Positions 62,409 through 64,000 of a stretch of 64,000 nucleotides of DNA are shown here, piece after piece. The notes under the pieces were generated by a model, which did no database searches, was not told the DNA's origin, and was given only the letters and a program-made list of their open reading frames with translations. A program made the translations under genes and the position numbers. Position 1 is the first letter of the stretch, and each line of letters starts with the position of its first letter. Source of the stretch: an uncultured Winogradskyella sp. (GTDB lineage Bacteria; Bacteroidota; Bacteroidia; Flavobacteriales; Flavobacteriaceae); NCBI RefSeq assembly GCF_947495255.1, contig NZ_CANLYI010000002.1, positions 186,001 to 250,000 of the forward strand, in the 5' to 3' direction.

Positions 62409-64000
62409 TTAATATAGAGATTGAGGCGTTAGGTTATTTATATACAGGCCTAATTTTTCTATATACTTACTACTATAATTGCCACCATCCAAATTTTCTT
62501 CAGCAAAGAGTATTGTTTCGTCCTTATGTCCTTTTATAGTAACTGATAATTTATCTATTTCTTTATTTAAGATAATGTAAGATACTCGCTGATCATAAGT
62601 ACTTTTCCCAGAAATAAAAACAACACCAGATTCTAATTTATTATTTTTAAATATTGCTTTATGCTGTTCTTTGCCACTCTCATCATATCTAATAACTTTT
62701 CCATTAATATAATAATTATCAACCGTATACTTTAATCGTTTTTTGTCTGAATCTTTATGATATGCAATAGTTTCTATCTTTTTGCCATTTTCAAACGTAG
62801 AAACACGTTTTCCTGTTTCATCAAAAGAAACTCTTTGCGTTAAAAGACCATTACTATAAGTTTCTTCAGTTGGCTTACTATTATAACCAGCAGCTATTAT
62901 TTTTACGCCTTCGAAGGGTAAATCATTTTTGTAAATTAAAGTTGAAGTTTCATTTCCTTCCTTATCAAAATACACAGCTTTTCCGTTCAATACATCGTTT
63001 TGATATGTTTGAGAATATTTTAGTTGACCTAAATAATTGTAAGTTTTAAAAACACCCTCTCTTTTATCATTAACGTATTGACCTTCTTCAAAAACTTTAT
63101 CTTGGTTATAATCAAACTTTTGATAAATTCCATTACGTTTTCCTTCTTTAATAGTATACTTTAGATGTGAATTATAATCATAAACGGTTCCATCCCAAGG
63201 ATGACCATCTTTATAGATTGCCTTAGCAAAAACTTCTCCATTTCTTAAATAAGATGTTGCACAACAATTAACATCGGTCTCTTCAATTAGAACAGGATTA
63301 ATTTCGTCATAAGATCTATTTAATCCATAATCATATTTTTTAGACTTAATTAAAGTTCCATTATTTACCTCTTTAACTAACTGCACAATATTAGACTCAT
63401 AAAAAAACTCATACATTATACCAGTCTTCTTAACATAATCATAGGTACCAATAAGTTCGCTTTTTTCATTAAAGAATTTTCCGAGCTTTTTATCATAGCC
63501 ATTATATTGAATATCGCTCTGTTTAGAACCATTACTATAGTAAATAATCTCTCTATATTTATTATAACTACCACTTTTAAAATACTCAGTATGTTTAAAC
63601 TTTATTTTTTCATTTTCCTTTTTCTTTTTAATTCTAAAAACAGTTCTTTCTATAACATAACCATCTTCATAGGTTTCAATACTAGAAATATCTGTATCAT
63701 AGCCTGAATAAAAACGCATACCATTCATAGGTTTACCATATTGGTTGACAAACTCTAATTCTAAACTCCCTAAGATGTTTCCTTCTTTATCAAAATAGGT
63801 TTCTTCTTCTTTTGTCTTTTCACTAAAAACGAGTTTTGTTTTAGGATAATAATTAACCTCTTTTATTAGTTCACCTTCTTTATAAGTTGCCTTTCTATCT
63901 CCAACAATTTCAGTTCCAGTTAATGGGTAATAATCATTATAAGTCATACGAGCAATTTCCTTACCAGATTCGTTATAACTTATTTGAATTTCTTTTTTAT
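62409..64000 (-). CDS. MORN/YwqK-like repeat protein (5' end outside window)
   Basis: The frame stays open to the last base of the window: residues before the Met at 63947 (...YNESGKEIAR) continue the same repeat pattern, so the Met is internal. At least 528 residues are seen. The protein is built of degenerate 20-25-residue units of the form Y-x-NG-x-x-x-x-x-x-F/Y-x-G (for example NGSKQSDIQYNGYD, LGQLKYSQTYQNDVLNGKAVYFDKEG). Such repeats occur in YwqK/'toxin-antitoxin antitoxin' labelled proteins and in secreted MORN-like proteins. No signal peptide visible as the N-terminus is missing. Function unknown. Confidence 0.82.
   Translation of the reverse strand, partial: KKEIQISYNESGKEIARMTYNDYYPLTGTEIVGDRKATYKEGELIKEVNYYPKTKLVFSEKTKEEETYFDKEGNILGSLELEFVNQYGKPMNGMRFYSGYDTDISSIETYEDGYVIERTVFRIKKKKENEKIKFKHTEYFKSGSYNKYREIIYYSNGSKQSDIQYNGYDKKLGKFFNEKSELIGTYDYVKKTGIMYEFFYESNIVQLVKEVNNGTLIKSKKYDYGLNRSYDEINPVLIEETDVNCCATSYLRNGEVFAKAIYKDGHPWDGTVYDYNSHLKYTIKEGKRNGIYQKFDYNQDKVFEEGQYVNDKREGVFKTYNYLGQLKYSQTYQNDVLNGKAVYFDKEGNETSTLIYKNDLPFEGVKIIAAGYNSKPTEETYSNGLLTQRVSFDETGKRVSTFENGKKIETIAYHKDSDKKRLKYTVDNYYINGKVIRYDESGKEQHKAIFKNNKLESGVVFISGKSTYDQRVSYIILNKEIDKLSVTIKGHKDETILFAEENLDGGNYSSKYIEKLGLYINNLTPQSLY

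Overview
The window is AT-rich chromosomal DNA from a member of the Bacteroidetes, most likely a marine Flavobacteriaceae. The support is: many -7 boxes of the form TAnnTTTG just upstream of start codons, weak or absent Shine-Dalgarno signals with several TTG starts, type IX secretion (T9SS) proteins and cargo, a Na+-NQR operon, and many flavobacterial families (DUF6029, DUF6702, DUF5103/plug, DUF6695, DUF4846). No phage, plasmid, intact insertion sequence, CRISPR array, rRNA or tRNA was seen. The genus cannot be fixed from the sequence alone.

Layout. 0-5 kb: end of an anti-sigma factor, aquaporin Z, a small Cys-rich membrane protein (possible NqrM-type factor), a glycosyltransferase, an ECF sigma factor, lipA and gap. 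5-14 kb: a TPR hybrid histidine kinase, lpxK, a Nif3-like gene with a coiled-coil 'zinc ribbon' gene that has lost its cysteines, msrA, a methyltransferase, a lipoprotein, a candidate small RNA and a second histidine kinase. 14.3-22.4 kb: a kynurenine / 3-hydroxyanthranilate degradation cluster: kynU, kmo, a RidA-type deaminase, 2-aminomuconic semialdehyde dehydrogenase, a small membrane protein, an atypical SDR, 3-hydroxyanthranilate dioxygenase and ACMS decarboxylase. Most of its larger gaps carry dispersed-repeat-like palindromes or tandem repeats. 22.4-26.5 kb: O-methyltransferase, a HipA-like kinase overlapping a DUF3037 gene, a lipoprotein subtilase and TatA. 26.6-31.2 kb: an operon of two carboxypeptidase-regulatory-domain proteins, a DUF6702 protein and an M1 peptidase. 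31.3-40.4 kb: mostly housekeeping genes (pepE, M48 peptidase, gpmI, CoA-transferase, map). 40.4-49.9 kb: apbE, accessory genes and the complete nqrABCDEF operon on the minus strand. 50-56 kb: T9SS plug protein, a PLP decarboxylase, apaG, a probable permuted papain-fold protein and P5C dehydrogenase. 56-62.4 kb: an Omp28-like lipoprotein, a TlpA thioredoxin, a DUF6029 barrel protein and two T9SS cargo proteins. The window ends inside a MORN/YwqK-like repeat protein.

How the genes fit together. In the kynurenine cluster, Kmo and KynU turn kynurenine into 3-hydroxyanthranilate, the dioxygenase opens the ring, ACMSD decarboxylates, the aldehyde dehydrogenase oxidises and the RidA protein deaminates. 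Tryptophan dioxygenase, formamidase and the steps after 2-aminomuconate deamination are not in the window. ApbE would attach FMN to NqrB and NqrC; the possible NqrM-like protein 42 kb away could help metal-site maturation. The strongest leads for new biology are the HipA-like/DUF3037 pair, the repeat-studded kynurenine operon, the candidate NqrM-like protein, the small RNA candidate, and several family members whose textbook active-site or metal-binding residues are replaced.
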